From contig JAISAA010000015.1 in NCBI GenBank assembly GCA_031266955.1, positions 1 through 6,520 of the forward strand: a stretch of DNA of 6,520 bases. Reading direction: 5' to 3'. The translations under genes were made by a program, and so were the position numbers. Below are positions 4,905-6,520 of the stretch, piece after piece; position 1 is the stretch's first letter, and each line of letters opens with the position of its first letter. This DNA comes from Oscillospiraceae bacterium. Its GTDB lineage: Bacteria > Bacillota > Clostridia > Oscillospirales > Oscillospiraceae. The notes beneath the pieces are model-generated. The model saw only the letters and a program-made list of their open reading frames with translations. It was not told the origin of the DNA and did not search any database.

Positions 4905-6520
4905 ATGAGCGATTTACCCGCGCTGTTCGGGAGCTTAGTGTTCAGCGACGCCGTTATGCAGGCGCGGCTTCCGAAGGAGGTCTACAGGGCGCTGAAAAAG
5001 ACTATGGCGCAAGGCACGCATTTCGAGCTCGACGTCGCAAACGTCGTCGCCAACGCAATGAAGGACTGGGCGGTGGAGAAAGGCGCGACGCACTTCACGC
5101 ACTGGTTCCAGCCGATGACGGGCATCACGGCGGAAAAGCACGACAGCTTTATTTCGCCGGTGGGCGGCGGAAAGATCATTATGGAGTTTTCCGGCAAGGA
5201 GCTTGTGCGCGGGGAGCCCGACGCGTCAAGCTTCCCGTCCGGAGGGCTACGGGCGACGTTCGAGGCGCGCGGCTACACGGCGTGGGACCCGACGAGCTAC
5301 GCGTTCATCAAGGACGGAACGCTGTGTATTCCGACGGCGTTCTGCTCGTACTCCGGCGAGGCGCTTGACAAAAAAACGCCGCTGCTGCGCTCTATGCAAG
5401 CGATCGACGAGCAGGCGCTCCGCATACTGCGCCTGTTCGGGAACAAAGAGGTGCGGCGCGTATCGACGACAGTCGGCCCGGAGCAGGAATATTTCCTCAT
5501 ATCAAAACAAGCGTACTTACAGCGCCCGGACCTTGTGTACACTGGACGCACGCTGCTCGGCGCGCGTCCGCCTAAGGGGCAGGAGCTTGAGGACCATTAT
5601 TTCGGCGCGATAAAGCCCCGCGTGTCGGCGTTTATGAAGGAGCTCGACGAGGAGCTCTGGAAGCTCGGCATTCTGGCAAAGACAAAGCATAACGAGGTCG
5701 CCCCCGCGCAGCACGAGCTCGCCCCGATATTCACGACGACGAATATCGCGACGGATCACAACCAGCTCACGATGGAGCTTATGCGTAAAATAGCAGACAA
5801 GCACGGCTTAACGTGCCTGCTGCACGAAAAGCCCTTCGCGGGGATAAACGGCTCCGGGAAGCACAACAACTGGTCGATCTCCACGGACACGGGCCTGAAT
5901 CTCTTAGAGCCCGGGGAAACACCGCACGACAACGCGCAGTTCCTGCTTTTCCTCGTCGCGGTCATCAAGGCCGTGGACGACTATCAGGACCTGCTCCGCA
6001 TATCCGTGGCTTCCGCCGGCAACGATCACAGGCTCGGCGCGAACGAAGCCCCGCCCGCCGTGGTATCGATTTTCCTCGGAGAGGAATTAAGCGATATTCT
6101 GACGGCGATAGACACGGGTGCGGCATACGAAGGCCGGGAAAAAATCCAAATGGAGATCGGCGCGACGGTGCTCCCGCACTTCCCCAAGGATACGACAGAC
6201 CGGAACCGCACCTCGCCGTTCGCGTTCACGGGAAATAAGTTCGAGTTCCGTATGCTCGGCTCGACGGTGTCCATAGCGGAGCCGAATATCGTGCTGAACA
6301 CGGCCGTCGCGGAGGTTCTCTCGCAATTCGCCGACAGGCTTGAAAAGTCGAAGAACTTTATCGCGGACGCGGCGAAGCTGATAAAAGAAACGATAAACAA
6401 ACACAAGCGCATAATATTCAACGGCAACGGCTATGACGAGTCGTGGCTCGCCGAGGCGGAAGCGCGCGGCTTATCGAATCTAAAAACGACGCCCGAGGCC
6501 CTTTCTGCATTTTTAACCGA
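4905..6520 (+). CDS. glnN: Glutamine synthetase type III, 3'-truncated by window edge
   Basis: This cytoplasmic enzyme makes glutamine from glutamate, ammonia and ATP, the main entry of ammonia into metabolism. The frame is open from 4905 to the window end: 538 residues of the roughly 700 usual for the GSIII family, so the C-terminal domain is cut off. The N-terminus has the GSIII-specific domain (FGSLVFSDAVMQARLPKEVY at 8-27, HFTHWFQPMTGITAEKHDSF at 63-82). The catalytic domain shows GPEQEYF at 191-197 (metal-binding Glu), KTKHNEVAPAQHELAP at 259-274, the KPFAGINGSGKHNNWS motif at 309-324 with the glutamate-binding Asn/Gly loop and metal-binding His, and RNRTSPF at 433-439 (ATP and phosphate Arg). 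Lengths and motifs exclude the shorter GSI and GSII types. It has its own promoter and structured leader, so it is probably transcribed independently of the divergent SLH gene and regulated by nitrogen status. No defect is seen in the visible part. Confidence 0.97.
   Translation, partial: MSDLPALFGSLVFSDAVMQARLPKEVYRALKKTMAQGTHFELDVANVVANAMKDWAVEKGATHFTHWFQPMTGITAEKHDSFISPVGGGKIIMEFSGKELVRGEPDASSFPSGGLRATFEARGYTAWDPTSYAFIKDGTLCIPTAFCSYSGEALDKKTPLLRSMQAIDEQALRILRLFGNKEVRRVSTTVGPEQEYFLISKQAYLQRPDLVYTGRTLLGARPPKGQELEDHYFGAIKPRVSAFMKELDEELWKLGILAKTKHNEVAPAQHELAPIFTTTNIATDHNQLTMELMRKIADKHGLTCLLHEKPFAGINGSGKHNNWSISTDTGLNLLEPGETPHDNAQFLLFLVAVIKAVDDYQDLLRISVASAGNDHRLGANEAPPAVVSIFLGEELSDILTAIDTGAAYEGREKIQMEIGATVLPHFPKDTTDRNRTSPFAFTGNKFEFRMLGSTVSIAEPNIVLNTAVAEVLSQFADRLEKSKNFIADAAKLIKETINKHKRIIFNGNGYDESWLAEAEARGLSNLKTTPEALSAFLT

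Noticed and set aside
1..6520. CRISPR arrays, tRNA or rRNA genes, defence systems
   Set aside because: I saw no regularly spaced repeats, no cloverleaf or rRNA-like sequence, and no defence genes on either strand.

Overview
The window holds three protein-coding genes and one information-rich intergenic region. High GC, intrinsic terminators, GGAGG-type ribosome binding sites, SLH-domain surface anchoring and a type III glutamine synthetase together suggest a GC-rich member of the Clostridia (Oscillospiraceae or Christensenellales-like). This is inferred from gene content only; there is no rRNA or other marker for placement.

Layout. Positions 1-1311 (+) carry the 3' three quarters of recN, the SMC-like DNA repair ATPase; its Walker A region lies off the left edge. 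A 13-bp GC-rich hairpin at 1317-1348 has T-runs usable on both strands and serves as a shared terminator for recN and for the convergent gene on its other side. Positions 4239-1375 (-) encode a 954-residue secreted protein with a signal peptide, three SLH repeats, a beta-rich repetitive region, a Gly/Ser/Thr linker, an Ig/cadherin-like segment and a long beta-rich C-terminal part of unknown function. Positions 4905 to the right edge (+) encode the first 538 residues of a type III glutamine synthetase (glnN), running off the window.

The divergent 665-bp gap between the SLH gene and glnN (4240-4904) is the most interesting part. It contains (i) a roughly 173-bp segment bounded by two near-identical palindromes (28 and 34 bp) that lie in opposite orientation and so also read as 29-bp terminal inverted repeats, with a terminator-like hairpin inside; this resembles a miniature inverted-repeat element. 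(ii) A near-consensus sigma-A promoter for glnN with an AT-rich upstream tract. (iii) A leader of about 115 nt that can fold in two mutually exclusive ways: one form ends in a 13-bp stem followed by a T-run just before the ribosome binding site, the other breaks that stem. This looks like an attenuator or riboswitch controlling glutamine synthesis. I do not recognise it as a known class.

The three genes show no obvious common function: DNA repair, cell-surface architecture and nitrogen assimilation are neighbours in separate transcription units.
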